Shown one piece after another: positions 46,240-58,074 of a stretch of DNA of 64,000 bases (position 1 is its first letter; the number at the start of each line of letters is the position of its first letter). A program made the translations under genes and the position numbers. The notes below the pieces were generated by a model, which saw only the letters and a list, made by a program, of their open reading frames with translations, had not been told where the DNA came from and made no database searches. The DNA comes from Durusdinium trenchii (lineage: Eukaryota > Sar > Dinophyceae > Suessiales > Symbiodiniaceae), in contig CAXAMN010025695.1 of the NCBI GenBank assembly GCA_963970005.1, positions 309,317 to 373,316 of the forward strand. Direction: 5' to 3'.

Positions 46240-48003
46240 ATGAACCAGTTGGGCTTAGCTCTACTCTTCATCCTCTTGGCCGTCTCCACCTGCGGGGCTT
46301 CGATGGCCCTCATCAACGCCAACGCGAAGAGCTCCAGCGGCCACTGGGCGGGTGGATTCTCTCCGCCGCCATTGGAAGCGGGATTCGAAGGGTTGAAAGA
46401 GTCGGACGGTATTAAGGCGGTGTCTTTGGCACCGGTGTTCAGGCACCCCAAAAAAATTATCACCCAAGATATGTTTCTTGTTTCATGGCCTGAAGGAAGT
46501 TCACATCTACCAGGATTGGTGCAATCTAGCTACAGTACCTGGAATGTTTGAGAGCTCTTCGGCACTTGCCAGTTGCATCTTTGGCGCATTTGCACAAACA
46601 CGGAAAAAAGAAAGAAGGTATGCAAAAGAAGGGACTGCAAGTGTGGTTGACATTTTCTTGATGTATAAATTGTAAATCATTGTACATCCTCTGGTGAAAT
46701 GCATTTCTTCCCCATCCTTGGACCGCAAATCGATTCATGGCGCGTCAAGACCCAGTGGGGCTGGGCTGCTCCCGGAGTCGGTGCAACGGTAGCTGTGCCC
46801 CAAATCATGCGGGTTTAGTTCTATGCCCGGAAATCATTAAATATATATTATTATTATATATATATACGTATAAATATATATATATTGTAGTATATTACGG
46901 ATCTATTTATATTTGCATATTTACAAACATCTAAGCATATTTCACAAGCACTATGGACAATTATGCACACTATATATTTATGAATATGCACAACACATGT
47001 ACTGCATACTTACTTATATACTTACCTGTGTTCTTTTAAAGGTGCCCTGGCAGCTACACAGAAATAACCCGCACTTTCTGAAGACATGCAACGTTTGGTT
47101 TATGCGGAGCCAAACTTTCAGCGTTTTGAGGTGAGGCGATGTCCGATAGCACTGACGTCTTCGCGTACATGCTGCCTGGGAGCACAAGATCGCACGTGTT
47201 GCTTCCGGCTTTTGGAGTTGGCGTCGCGTTTCTCGAGAAACACAGGTGATCAAGTGGAAATCAGGACGAACAAAGCAAAAATAATCGAACCATTGCCGGG
47301 CCTTGGACCGCGTGCTAGCGCAGGATGTTGTTACAAAGATCCGTTATGATCCCATGCTTGGATGTTAGTTCATCCCACTACTTTGCCCCAACCGATTGTA
47401 TATACGTACGCGTAACTAAAAAACTAAGTATTTACATATATTTTTAAAGCAATTCTTGAAGTGTAGAGAGACCCTTGTCAACCCTCCAACGCAACCCTCC
47501 AGCTCCAGAGTCCGCTGCAACCCGATGTCAACTCGTTGCATGTTTGGAGAACCGTAGCCACCAGACCCTAGGGATCCACATGCCCTTTGAGGTGATTGGA
47601 GACTCTTTTATGCAGACTTGGAGGGTCCAATCACCTTCTCAGGAGAGGGTATGTGGATCCCTAGGGGCCCTAGGGGTGTAGGGAGAAAGAGGCTTTGGTG
47701 TCCACGTTTGATTTGTCATCGTTTTGCCCAGGGCAGTCGGCCGGCGCCTGCCGACTGCCCGCACATGTTCAACTTCCCGAGCACGACTTCCAGACCCGTT
47801 TGAAGGTATGTCTTGGACTTCCTGGTGGACCTCTTCACCCCCTACCTTGGCCGGGACAACAACCGAAGTAATACATGGGCCATTGGCTTCTTTGGCAGGC
47901 GCGTGGGAATGGTAGGAATGCGAAGCTCAAGGGGGCACAGATCGAAGGCGCCCTTTGACACGAGCATTTATGAGAGCTTCCCGGAAGTGGGTCATGATTT
48001 TAG
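46240..48003 (+). CDS. Secreted or membrane-targeted protein, start exon plus two downstream exons
   Basis: The start exon (46240-46442) opens MNQLGLALLFILLAVSTCGA, a clear signal peptide, and ends at a GC donor (TTCAG/GCACCC). An AG at 46221-46222 (GTCCGTGCAG) lies 17 bases upstream and may be the spliced-leader acceptor. Exons 47042-47130 (NNPHFLKTCNVWFMRSQTF) and 47806-48003 (YVLDFLVDLFTPYLGRDNN, later YESFPEVGHDF) join in phase. The phase between the start exon and 47042 does not match unless an exon between them is added (46573-46617 is a candidate) or the acceptor at 47061 is used. No family recognised. Confidence 0.5.
47042..47130 (+). CDS. Internal exon of the signal-peptide gene
   Basis: Acceptor TTCTTTTAAAG/GTG or, 20 bases later, CTACACAG/A; donor TTGAG/GTGAGG. 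Reads PWQLHRNNPHFLKTCNVWF, then SQTFSVL. The following intron (47131-47805) contains the inverted-repeat element 47566-47666. Confidence 0.55.
47566..47666. mobile_element. 101-base inverted-repeat element (CCCTAGGG ends) in an intron
   Basis: Left CCCTAGGGATCCACATGCCC, right GGGTATGTGGATCCCTAGGG: 16 outer bases are perfectly inverted and a second inverted block (GGTGATTGGA) lies further in. Exactly as long as the element at 11204. It encodes nothing and lies inside the intron 47131-47805. Confidence 0.65.
47806..48003 (+). CDS. Internal exon of the signal-peptide gene, 65 codons
   Basis: Acceptor GTTTGAAG/G, donor TTTTAG/GTGCCC. Reads YVLDFLVDLFTPYLGRDNN and WAIGFFGRRVGMVGM. A competing exon reading on other frames (47737-47805, CATCGTTTTGCCCAG to TTTGAAG/GTATGT) overlaps the acceptor region; both may be used as alternatives. 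A GC donor inside (GGCAG/GCGCGT) is also possible. Confidence 0.5.
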
Positions 48004-49852
48004 GTGCCCATGTAAAAAGATGTTGCGAGAACTGTGAGGTTTCACTATGATTCATCTACTTACCCACCCCACTGAGGGAGCTGGCCTGGGAAGCCGATCA
48101 AGCGGAGATGCAAAAAATAAACAAATGTTTTAGCTTCGGGGGATTTGAATCTGAACAAGCTTTGGCAAGGGATGTCCCAACAGAACTCTTCGACAGGTTG
48201 AAGTTCCCTGGAGGAGGATGTTCTACAAACGGATGTGTTCTACCCCAGCATGCTGCATGCTACTCTTTTTAGTTGAAGTATTTGACTGCAGTCTCACCCA
48301 GCCACCCTTTGAAGCATGTCTGGGGACACCGGTGGCGAGACTTGCGGCAGGTGGGTGTACGAGAGAAATGAGTTTGAGTCCGCCAAGTCGCAGATGCAGA
48401 ATCAGAAGCCGCATGGCGATGAAGGCCGAAGCCGAATCCCAAACACTCCATGCAGTGGCAAGATATACTGTAACTTACATAACCACTCCTTTGCCCATAG
48501 GGACTAGCAAATATGCCAGACTTGGAGTCTTTGGAAAATGGACGCTGGAAGCAATTTTGGAAGTTCACCTGTGGACTGGAGGTGAAGTGTTCGAAAGTGA
48601 TCCAAAGTCCCATCGCCCTATTCACCTTTCCACAGCTAGGCAACCTTCTTGCAGCTCAGCGAGCAAGCGCTTTGAACGTTTTGAGTCTCAAATTGCACAA
48701 CCTCCCCGTGGTTCAGGGGGAATACGTATTTCATTGATGTTGTTGAACAAAAAAAGTTGAATCTATTGTGATAGGGTGTGCATTGAATGCACTTCAGCAA
48801 CAAAGGTACATGAAACACCTAGCTTTGTGTCATGCAAAAAAAGGGATGGATGAGGAGACAGGTGCTGGGCTGGTGTCTTTGATTGAATGATGCCTCAGGC
48901 CTCAGCCCGCCGTCCGCACTGCTTCTGTGTTGGAGATCGCTCTGTGTATTGTGAAGTTGGTGTTTTTTGGGGGTGGCTGAGGCATTGAAACCCAACGCAG
49001 AGGAAAAACGCAACAGCTTTAGCACAAAGCACTTAGAAGCACCCGGTTAGCAAATCCCTCGTTTATGTTAAGAATCACCTGTTCCCACTACGTCACTACG
49101 TTGGGCAAATAGTTATTTGTTCAATGGAACCTCGGTACAAAACCCTAGGGCTGTGCAAGTCCATAGTCTCCAGGCAAGTGTATTATTTTCTCGCCTTGGT
49201 TTCCTCAGCGAGTAAGGTTGGACTCAACATAATGATACGCATATGTAGAACAATACTATATATACATAAATATATATATATATATGCTGCAACTGTCCGT
49301 TCGCAGACCTGGTGCACCTGTGCATTATCAGGAGTTTTTTTTGTGGTGAAGCCTCAGGGTCCAGCTCAGCGTTCGGATCCAACCATGCATGTGGGGCTAT
49401 TGGTGCTGGCAATGGTGCTATGGATTGCCATATCATATCTGAGAGCGGGAGGGGATGTGCAGCGGTTGGTGTGATGGTTTGCATCCCGTGCAGGAAACCA
49501 GCATCACTTTTGTTTCACGCATTTGGGACCCATGTCTATGCTTTGCTTTCTTTTTTGTGCCTTCATTGCTTCCTTTTTCCTTAACAGGTTCACATCCAGC
49601 GAGGCCGTTGGATGAATTGCATGAAAGCCTTTGATCTATTTAGTTGCTGTGGTGAACTAACTGCCCCATTCTTGCTCAGCATTCAGGGTGCAACCTGGAA
49701 CCATGACAAGCAGCACACCCCATGTTCGGATAGGCGAACTGGTTCCATTGGTCTGACCGGCAAGTCTTCAGTCCTGACTTGGTCCATCCACGATGGAATT
49801 CGGCCGTGTTCTTCGGACCAGGCGTTCTTCGACGAATTCCTTCACATCTGAG
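48004..49852. other. Region with ambiguous exon candidates
   Basis: At 48197-48250 an AG/G acceptor is followed by LKFPGGGCSTNGCVLPQ in the right phase for the preceding gene (weak). At 48500-48590 two frames are open between TTTGCCCATAG and a GTGAAG donor. At 49320-49470 a Cys/Gly/Ser-rich frame and a hydrophobic frame (MHVGLLVLAMVLWIAISYL) overlap. I cannot choose between them. Confidence 0.3.
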
Positions 49853-49950
49853 GTTCCGCTGGAGCTCTCTGGGTGCCGAAGTCTTTGGGGTCGGCTCGGA
49901 GCGCAAACCAGGCCCGGGAGCGCTCCGGTCACCTCTCCCATGCAGGGAAG
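49853..49950 (+). CDS. Candidate exon, 32 codons
   Basis: Acceptor CACATCTGAG/G, donor GAAG/GTGCGT. Reads FRWSSLGAEVFGVGSERKPG. Phase 2 to 1. GC-rich third positions. The frame stays open in both directions, so the splice sites rest on signal strength alone. Confidence 0.4.
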
Positions 49951-50757
49951 GTGCGTTGACGCGTTGGACCCCGAAGTTGTTTGATTTTACGACTTCATGC
50001 TGCAGTTGACCGTCTTAGAATAGTTTTAGAATGTTGACCAAGTCGGCGAACTGAAGGCCCTTTGAATAGCTGTGAAAGAGGAAACTAGATTAGATTTACT
50101 TGACCAAAACCGCTTGGCATTATGGACCAAGTCTGCCGTACTCCTGAAGGGCTCCACTTGGAACCCGAAACCACTCACATGATTTATATGCCAGGTCTTT
50201 TCTGAATGCCACGGTACATGCTACGCTTAGAGTCTTTAGACCGTTTCCGGCATTGCGCACCGGTCCGGCCGGGCCCGGACCCTCGGCTACTCGGTGTGGC
50301 CGGTGAAGGACAGAAGAAGAAGACACCGAGTCCAGGACCCCAAGAAGGTCAGCAATATTTGGTGCCGCACGGAACCATAGAGCCCACCCAGGGCCAGGTG
50401 CCTTGGTCCAACTGATTGTTGTGCGGGGGGGGTGCAAGGTTTGGATGAGTTCAAATTCTGGCACTTGAAAGTCGGACATGTGTCATGATGAGTGAAGCCC
50501 TCCAACTATGCAGGTTTGGGGAAGTGGGGAACCGTTCCTTCTACCAGGGTAACGGTATTCTCAAGTATACTTTCTTAGCAACCTCAGCCAGGGAATCAGC
50601 GTGTTGAAGTGATTGTGCAGCTTGGTAAGTCCTTACGCACGGACAACGGCTGAAAACGGCGTCGTTCAAATCCATGAGGAAAGGTTCATAATTGCATACA
50701 TCTTGCATAAGACTTCGTGGCAGTGGTCTTGGCTTCATCTCTTCACTTCCCCTCGAG

Positions 50758-50885
50758 GCCAAGAAGTTGGGCTAAGACTCTGCTGACTGGAGAAAAAAGG
50801 ATAATGGAAGAATCGACCGTCACCGAGCAGCGGATGGCACCGATTGCGATCGACAGCGGGAGCAGGGTCCGAGGGGACTCTGCTG
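50758..50885 (+). CDS. Candidate exon, 42 codons
   Basis: Acceptor CCCCTCGAG/G, donor GCTG/GTGATG. Reads PRSWAKTLLTGEKRIMEEST, then TEQRMAPIAIDSGSRVRG. A plausible soluble segment with good codon bias. No family recognised. Confidence 0.45.
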
Positions 50886-52683
50886 GTGATGTTCAATTAT
50901 GCCAGTGATTCGAGGGAGTGGGCCATAATGTAGGCTCTTGATTAACAGACCCCTCATTAAGAGGATTTTCCAATTCATATGGGGTGCATTTATTAATCAA
51001 GATCCAGCCATGGGGATGAATAAGACCAGCCTGGGCAATACAGAGCAAGGGGGATTGTCCATTTTCCATGTTTGTTTTGGAGAGCAACTGCTTGTGAAGC
51101 TTGGTCACACGGTGCCGAAAAAACTTAAAACTCACACCGGCCCTGGCCCAAGGAGTGTTCTTCACTAGCCCCTTAGAGGGTAAGTAGTTACCACCCCTTG
51201 CGGGTCCTGGTATGACTAAATCAGACTGTCAGGATCTACATGCTGCTGTGGGGCATGTTGCGAACATCCCTGGCTTCGATGTCGTTCTTGATTGAATCTG
51301 ATGTTTGCCTTTTGGATTTCTTTACTTTGTCGTAGTTTGGTCCCTTAGCTCGCGGCATCGACCCACTAAAGACTCGGCAAAAACGATGGTTGTTTAGTCA
51401 TTGAGACCTTAAGTGTGTCAAACCATGAAGCGCCAGTGGATGGAAAGTAGAAGGCACAATCCCCAAAAGAGTTTATATGGACCCTGGGCATGCCAGCGCC
51501 AGGCGCCGCCCAAACCGAAAGATGGCATTTGGCGAGAGTTCCAGCCTTAGAACGCGCTTGATTCAGATCGGCGAGCGGGGGAGAGTAGTGTAGCCCTGCA
51601 AATCAGGGGCTTGTCATCTACCGAGAATGCAGCATTTGCAAGGCCATTGAAGATCATTGAAGCATATCAGCGTAATTCGGTATATATGTATAATATATCA
51701 TTGGAAGCAAACCGACACACTGAAATCGGCTGCCAGTACCCATGCGCATAAATACATGCTTTGCCCGGACCCTCCCAAAAGTGCGGACCCAAAACCGGAA
51801 TGTAGACCTGCTTTGTCCTTACAGGGCACAAGACTTTGCTAGATGTTGGTGAGAATACTGCTGGAAGGGTGTCATGTCCTGAATACTCTCAGCGCAAGTT
51901 CGAGTTCAGAGCCCTAGCTCTACAAACTTGTGTTTTCAGCTGTCTTGTCCGTGGATGAAATGATCGGCCACTAGTAAATCTATAGTAAGTCTGGACATGC
52001 TTGGAATTGAATCATTTGCAAGCACGCGCTTGATTCAGGTGAGTGGACACAGAACTGAACTTCAGTACAACTGCGTTGAGTCATTGATTAAACTATATAT
52101 ATAATAAACTATAGTAGTTTAAACCGCATACTACATCATGACCACTTATGGGATTCTCAACACAACACGTCATGTGGAGAGAGGTTTCAGATCCCAGGTC
52201 AGTGTTATGGATCAATCCTTCGGATTTTTGTAGGTTCCAGGACGTGCAATGACAGCGTTTTCACATGTTTGCCGTTTTTGCTCCTGTGGGTGAGGCCTGG
52301 GTTGGCCATGCCCAAGAGCAAGGCTCCGCGAGGAAGCTCAGATCAGTGAGAGGTGGATCCAGGAAGCTCATTCTAAGCTTTTTGAGTCCAGAAACGGGAC
52401 TCGAAGGGCCTGACGACGTAACCCCCAAGTGAGCAAGACACGGGCGATCACTGGCCTTGTTGGTTTTGTTTGGGGTTTGGGACTTGAGACAAAGCCAAGG
52501 AGTCCAGATGGGCCAGCTGGGGAACTTATTTTGTGAGGAGTGCGAGGTAAGATTCCACATTTCTAGTTGCAAATGCTTGAAATATGTGCTTAAAGAGCGC
52601 TTGTTGTCATTGTCACCCACTGTTTGATTCCAAATATTGCTCAATCACTCGAACGCCGCGGACCGAACGGCTTTTGTGCCCAG
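50886..52683. other. Gene-poor stretch
   Basis: AT-richer than its neighbours, with short codon-poor frames only. A GTGAGG donor-like site at about 52289 after a Leu/Phe-rich frame hints at one more exon. I see no repeat array beyond a short AT run near 52095. Confidence 0.3.
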
Positions 52684-53697
52684 GCCGCCCATGCCCAAGA
52701 CGCCCGCGGTCTTAACCAGATTGGCCCAGGCCAAAGAAGCTGGGCTCCAAGAGACGGGGCTTCACTCGAAGTCCTTGGGCCCCAGCGCCAAGGTCATCCC
52801 AGCCCCACCAGCGCAAGCCACACCACGACAGCCCGTCACTGGGGGAGCCGCTGGGCCGGGAGCAAAAGGGCAGGGAGCCAGCGAAACGCCTGGAGATGGG
52901 AAAGCTGTGGCGGCTGCGGAAGCGGTGCCAATGCCTGGACCTTGGCAGTGGGAAAACAAGTTCAGTCGAGCAATGCAGCACAGGATTGTTGGAAGAATGT
53001 GTTTTTCTTGGATACGTCCATCGGTCATCGGTCCAAGCTGCCCGATGTTTGTTCGGTTCTGTCCGGCACCGAGGACATATTGGACAGAAGTGCAAACAGA
53101 AGAAGGCGGCGTGGCTGGAGGTGGTGAAGGTGCATGAATCATTTGGGTGTGCGTAGGCTTTGCGGTCCAACTTGTTCCTGTAACATTCATGAACGTGGGG
53201 AATGATAGTTTATGACCTTCCACTTTAGGCCCAATATCTTCAATTGGTTGGCCATGGGTCTTGAAGTTGCAGGTGTTCGAGCTGTTGGGCAGTTTCAGCC
53301 TGTTTGAGCGAACCTATCGCCTCTTATGAACCGCGGGGTGTCGCACGCGGTGGGCGAACTTCTAGTTCGCTGCCGAACTCAGATCGGATCTGGGTTGCTC
53401 GTGTTGCTTGACTCATTGGGGTCCATACCAAAACCCTATGGCCATGTGCTTCAGGGTGCTTCATGGAGGAAGGGTGGGCTGGTGAGTGGGCTACATTTCA
53501 GCGACTGGGAAACGGCCGTTTCAACGTGTCCACCGACGGTCTGACCAGGGCATACCAGGCCGCCTGAACATCGAAGGTCGCCTGGTTTCGTGGCCTCCGT
53601 CGCAGGGGACATCTACTACCACAATGAGGAGACCGATGAAACCGCCTGGGAGCTGCCTCCGGGCGGCCAGGCGGGATTGGGGCGGCGGGGATGGAGG
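52684..53697 (+). CDS. WW-domain protein, two exons
   Basis: Exon 52684-52947 (acceptor TTTTGTGCCCAG/G, donor GGCA/GTGGGA) encodes a Pro/Ala/Gly-rich linker (QPVTGGAAGPGAKGQGASET) ending MPGPW. Exon 53577-53697 (acceptor ATCGAAG/G, donor AGG/GTGTTT) continues in phase as VASVAGDIYYHNEETDETAW followed by ELPPGG. The two tryptophans, the YY pair, N and T-x-x-W-x-x-P are the hallmarks of a WW domain, which binds proline-rich ligands. The Trp spacing is 25 rather than the usual 20-23, so the second acceptor may lie a few codons later. Upstream and downstream exons are not identified. Confidence 0.6.
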
Positions 53698-54731
53698 GTG
53701 TTTTGGTACGATGCTCCACGCAGAAAATGTGATGTGTGATGTAACTAGAGCTGCTACACCATTACTACACCACTTGACGGTGACTTCCTGAAAAGGAGGG
53801 GGGGTCATAGATTGGGCTTATGTATCACAGGGCCTTGTTACACCAAGCGATGGGTGACAGCGGCACAGGATGCACACGTCTTGGTGCAATCTTCGGACAT
53901 GTCGGTCATGGAGTGAATCCGTTAACTTTCTAGACAAGCTGGGGATGGGGACGTCCTTCTCTAGGGACGCGCTTTCGTGTGATATTGTGTCCCACAAAAG
54001 GCACAGGGACATGGGTCACAGTGCCTATGTTGCCCGGGTCAAGTGCGACCACATCAAAAGGTCAAGAAGCCAGAAGCAGAGGACTGGGTGTGGAGAGGAA
54101 AGGGGCAGTTGTGTTTTACCTCGAAGAGGATTCGTTGATGTTCCTTTCATCAGGGTGTTGGAACTTGACCTACTACCCGTTTTTTGCGATCTTGGTGCAT
54201 TTCCCTTGATATGTTCTTTTTCATGAGATGCTGGATGTTGTGCTGCCCCCCTGCTGCTTCACAAAAGCACTTGCCTGCTCGACACTCTGCAGCTTCGAGG
54301 CGTTGCGGCCGTGTGATGTAAAGCGGCTGCAATGCAAGCCGTTCAGAAAACCAACATGGTCATCCCGTGCCGCTTTGCTCTAGTAACTCTAGTATACTAG
54401 TAAGAGTGCTAGCAAGTGCATGGCAAGGCGTGACCAATAAGTGTGATGCAGCTGTTTCGCTTGATCGGCTTGACGTTGTGCAGGTTTTCGCATCCGCTGG
54501 TTTTTCACTCACAGGCATCCGGATGACCCTTCGCATCTTGCGGAGAAAACAGCATTTGCTTTGCTCGCATTGCTTGCTTGGGCCGACCTTGTTTTTCCCT
54601 AGGCTGCTTTTGGGGGATTCGTTGGTCTTAGAGGGATTGGCCCCCCCTTGAAATCCACAATAAGTTCTTTGTTTATTTGCCGTGAAAAAGAACTCCGCGA
54701 CCAAACACCTCACTGCTTGAAGTCAACGAGA
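53698..54731. other. Intron or intergenic stretch
   Basis: No supported exon. Contains a CTAGTAACTCTAGTATACTAG cluster at about 54380, related to words seen near 16520, 17380, 27600 and 62410. Confidence 0.3.
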
Positions 54732-56307
54732 ATGTGCGACTCAGCTCCCACGGAGGAGTCACAGAGTGGTCCGCAGATCGAGCAGTCGCAGTGGTGGGGA
54801 GCCCCGCCCAGCCACCGGGGTCCGGCTCCCGATGAAACAAGAGACCAAAAGATCATGAATACAAAATACCAAGGATGGGAAAGGTTTCATCGACGAACCG
54901 GCTGGATGCATCAATCAATTTCGATTGGTTACGATGGGTTCCTATATCCAAAAGTGGACTTGGGTTGTGCATCTACCCTGAACCCACTGCACCGTAGTTG
55001 TTTGGTGAGGTTGGTGCATGATTCATGACCCAAGCGTCTCTCCTAAAGGTTGGCGGGGTAGACATGATGCTGGAAAGGGCAACGTTAGAAGGGCTCCAGA
55101 CTGTGGCTTTGGTGTTGTTGAGGCCTGTTTACAGGTTCCTGGATGCTGGAATTGAGAGCTGCTGGAGCTGATTCATGCATCCGTTATCATCACACTCCAC
55201 CTAGACTCCACGCACGATGGTGCTGCGTTCAGCATCTCTCTCCCGGACTGTTTATTGAATTGGTCAAGACTTCCCAGCACTTCATGTTTGACACCTCAGG
55301 CAGGATGTGCCGAGCCCAGTTCCGGTGCGCCGGGGGGGACAGGGTGACCAGGGCCTGAGCAGCGAAGCAGCTACCCGCCTGAGAAGCTTTCCAGAATTCG
55401 GAGGTCTTTGTCTGTGGTGCTGCACGGGTGCATGTGTGGAGCACAAAGCAAATCATTTCATCAGCGATTTCATCAGAAGTTCTTGAGCATGTGATCCTTA
55501 CATGATTCCACAACCACCACCCATAAAAAATACAATTCGATGAAATGCTGCGACCGCTGCAGAAGCAATGCGTTTGAGATTTGTTTTGTTGGCCATGATG
55601 TCAACAAGTGCAAACTTGATTGCTCATGATTGCTAAGATTGCCCTGAGTGGTGTTCATAGCATTTTTACTGGGTTGCCGAGGAAGAAGCACAGACCATCA
55701 CAGACTCATAGCAAGCCATTCGACTTTTGTCTGGCAAACCCGCGTCTTTCATTCCAGGCAGCTTTGAAATGCCCGCTTTGTGAAGACTACTTGGATCAGG
55801 CAGGGTGCTGCACAGGTGCCCTCAGGGGCCTGAAGAGGGGCTAGCCCAATCAAGAGCATCAGTAGCATAAGTAGCAGCATGGACTCTGCAGACCACAGCA
55901 TGGACTGATCAGACCTATTGATGTTGCTATTTTCAGTTTTGGAACCTGAAGGCTGCGATCGATCGCATTGGGACTGGCTGGGAGATTCCGGGCGATCTTT
56001 TTGACTGGCATGTATGCCTACATTCATGTCCCAGACACTCCGTGGGACTGCCATGTATGCCGCCCCACTTGGGTGGTTTTGGGGGTCAATTGATCGGCAT
56101 CTAGTCTATGGCAGTCCCAGACAGGTCGTGTCGTGTTGACACACCGACCCGACTCCGTGGAACACATCAGACCCCTCCGCCGCCCTGGAGGCAGTCTTGG
56201 CCGTTTGCTGTGGAGCCAATTTCTGCCGGGACGCCACGGTGATCGGAGACGGCGAACCATGTGGTCCGGATCTTGGGGCCAAAGATTCCAACGAACGAGC
56301 GACATGG
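54732..56307 (+). CDS. Cysteine-rich, probably zinc-binding protein, five exons
   Basis: Exons 54732-55004, 55049-55134, 55205-55343, 55758-55815 and 56171-56307 join in phase with GT-AG introns of 44, 70, 414 and 355 bases. The proposed start ATG (54732) opens MCDSAPTEESQSGPQIEQSQ; the frame is open upstream, so the start is not certain. Exon 2 is hydrophobic (MMLERATLEGLQTVALVLL). Exons 3-5 are Cys-rich: RMCRAQFRCAGGDR, then KCPLCEDYLDQAGCC, then VLAVCCGANFCRDA. CPLC and the later CC and C residues fit a zinc-binding or disulphide-rich module, but I cannot name the family. The last donor may instead be 56335 (TTTG/GTTAAG). The 3' end is not found. Confidence 0.55.
55758..55815 (+). CDS. CxxC exon of the cysteine-rich gene
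   Basis: Between CTTTCATTCCAG and ACAG/GTGCCC it reads AALKCPLCEDYLDQAGCCT. It joins 56171 through a split Asp codon. The CPLC pair resembles the first half of RING or rubredoxin-type knuckles. Confidence 0.55.
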
Positions 56308-56950
56308 GTTTCCCCGGCAATTTGGTTAAGGTTGATGGTGGTTATCAGATGTTATCAGTGGTATTAGCTTTAAAGTTATTATATAGTCGCATTGCATTGG
56401 GTTCATTTACAGCAAATTTGACTTGGACACTGTCAAACCCAGTTTCGTTGGGCAAGGAGATGAGCCCCACTTTCTTGGGCTTTTCGTGCCCCCCCAAAGC
56501 GAGGAAAGGACGGTCAAGACTAGACGCATCCACGGCATCCACACAACATGAAGCACCTTCACCGATCTTTCCTTCCCAGACGCACCTTGGGAGGCTCCGG
56601 GATGGAGCGCCAGGTCACAGATGTGCTCACGCAGCCATGGCCGAAGCACCACGGCCCAACGCATGCCCCAAGTGCCAAGTGGAGGCGTGGGCGGTTCCAA
56701 CCCACCGAGAGACCGGGTGACCCACGTGGAGGTTGCATCAATCCCGAAACCACGAATCGGGGGACTGGCTCATTTTTACCTACATAAGCTGGGGTGGTTG
56801 AAAAGGGGTCGAATGTAGGACATGGAATATATATTAGGGGATCCATGGGGGTGGTTGTCTCCTGCAACTCACAGAGCCTCTCGGCCTGGTAGCGAAGCGA
56901 GCCATGATTGAGACGGGGGATGATGGTGGGCTCACCTACACCCGACATAG

Positions 56951-57275
56951 TACCCTACCGTACCGTACCGTACCGTACCCTACCTACATACATACATGCA
57001 TACATACATACATACATACATACATACATACATAAACATACATAAACATACATAAACATACATACATACATACATACATACATAGATACATACATACATA
57101 GACATACATACATAGACATACATACATACATACATAGATACATACATACATAGACATACATACATACATAGACATACATACATACATAGACATACATACA
57201 TACATAGACATACATACATACATACATAGACAGACATACATACATACATAGACAGACATACATACATACATACAC
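56951..57275. repeat. TACCG and CATA tandem repeats
   Basis: Five TACCG units (about 56951-56979) are followed by about 290 bases of TACA/CATA tetranucleotide repeat with regular CATAGA interruptions. The three - strand frames encode Tyr/Val/Cys/Met-only peptides and are repeat artefacts. Confidence 0.9.
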
Positions 57276-57399
57276 GGGATGAATGGTCAACAATAGATTC
57301 TTTTGGCGAAGGGGAAGTCTTCATCCAACCACGAAGGACAAGATCCTAAAGCGATCCTTTTGTACTCTTGTAGGTCCATGACCTAGAAGCTACTAAGTG

Positions 57400-57832
57400 G
57401 AGGCCATCGCTATTAGGTTGGAGGCCATTACTACTAGGAACAAGGACGCTACGAACGCAGCAAGGACGCTATTAGGTTGGAGGCCATCGCTACTCTTTGT
57501 TTGTACTTTTTAGAGGTCCATGACCTCTGAGAGGCGGAGCAAGACCTGTGATGCAACAAATTCACCCAACCAAGGACCAAGACCTGGTAGAATTGAGGTG
57601 TCCGTTGGGGTGGTTCAACCACGAAGGCACTTGGATCCAGTACAGTGCCCTAGAAGGTGTTCGTAAGCCACAATTCAAAGGTTAGATGGCCTCTATATTA
57701 GTGTATATTTATATTAGTGGCATCAACATGCATCCCTCATTTGATCATCATTTGGGACACTTGGGGCAACTACATTCTGTTGGAGGATATTGGAGGGTAG
57801 CTTGAGAATTTGGGGTTAACCACTTATTCCAG
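57400..57832. repeat. GTTGGAGGCCATCGC array and flanking non-coding sequence
   Basis: Three units of the dispersed repeat, with AAGGACGCTACGAACG between them. The remainder to 57832 shows no exon. Confidence 0.55.
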
Positions 57833-57886
57833 CAGTTGCCTCCTTTGACAATAGAAAGCCTCAAACGTTTCTTCCATGTGCTCCAG
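57833..57886 (+). CDS. Candidate 54-base exon
   Basis: Acceptor CACTTATTCCAG, donor CTCCAG/GTCCAC, phase 0 to 0. Reads QLPPLTIESLKRFFHVLQ. The - strand frame 57824-58015 is also open; I prefer + because every better-supported host exon is on +. Confidence 0.35.
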
Positions 57887-58074
57887 GTCCACCATTTCAA
57901 AGATGTTCATTTCCAGACCAAGTAAACAAGCAATAATCAAGTAATGACAATAATACTGTTTCCTACCCTGTGATGAATGATGACCAGTTGCATTTCGGAG
58001 TGCCAGAGTTTTCACCCTGAAGCCGTTGGGTCCGCCTCAACCATGCCAACTTGCCAACCTTCATCCCGCCGCAG

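Noticed and set aside
48218-48760. 180-codon + frame
   Set aside because: Overlaps other equally open frames and likely splice sites; no consistent coding character along its length.
56980-57275. CRISPR-like array
   Set aside because: Unit of four bases without spacers in a eukaryotic nuclear context; a plain microsatellite.
56955-57324. Three overlapping - strand Tyr/Val/Cys/Met frames
   Set aside because: Pure products of the CATA tetranucleotide repeat.
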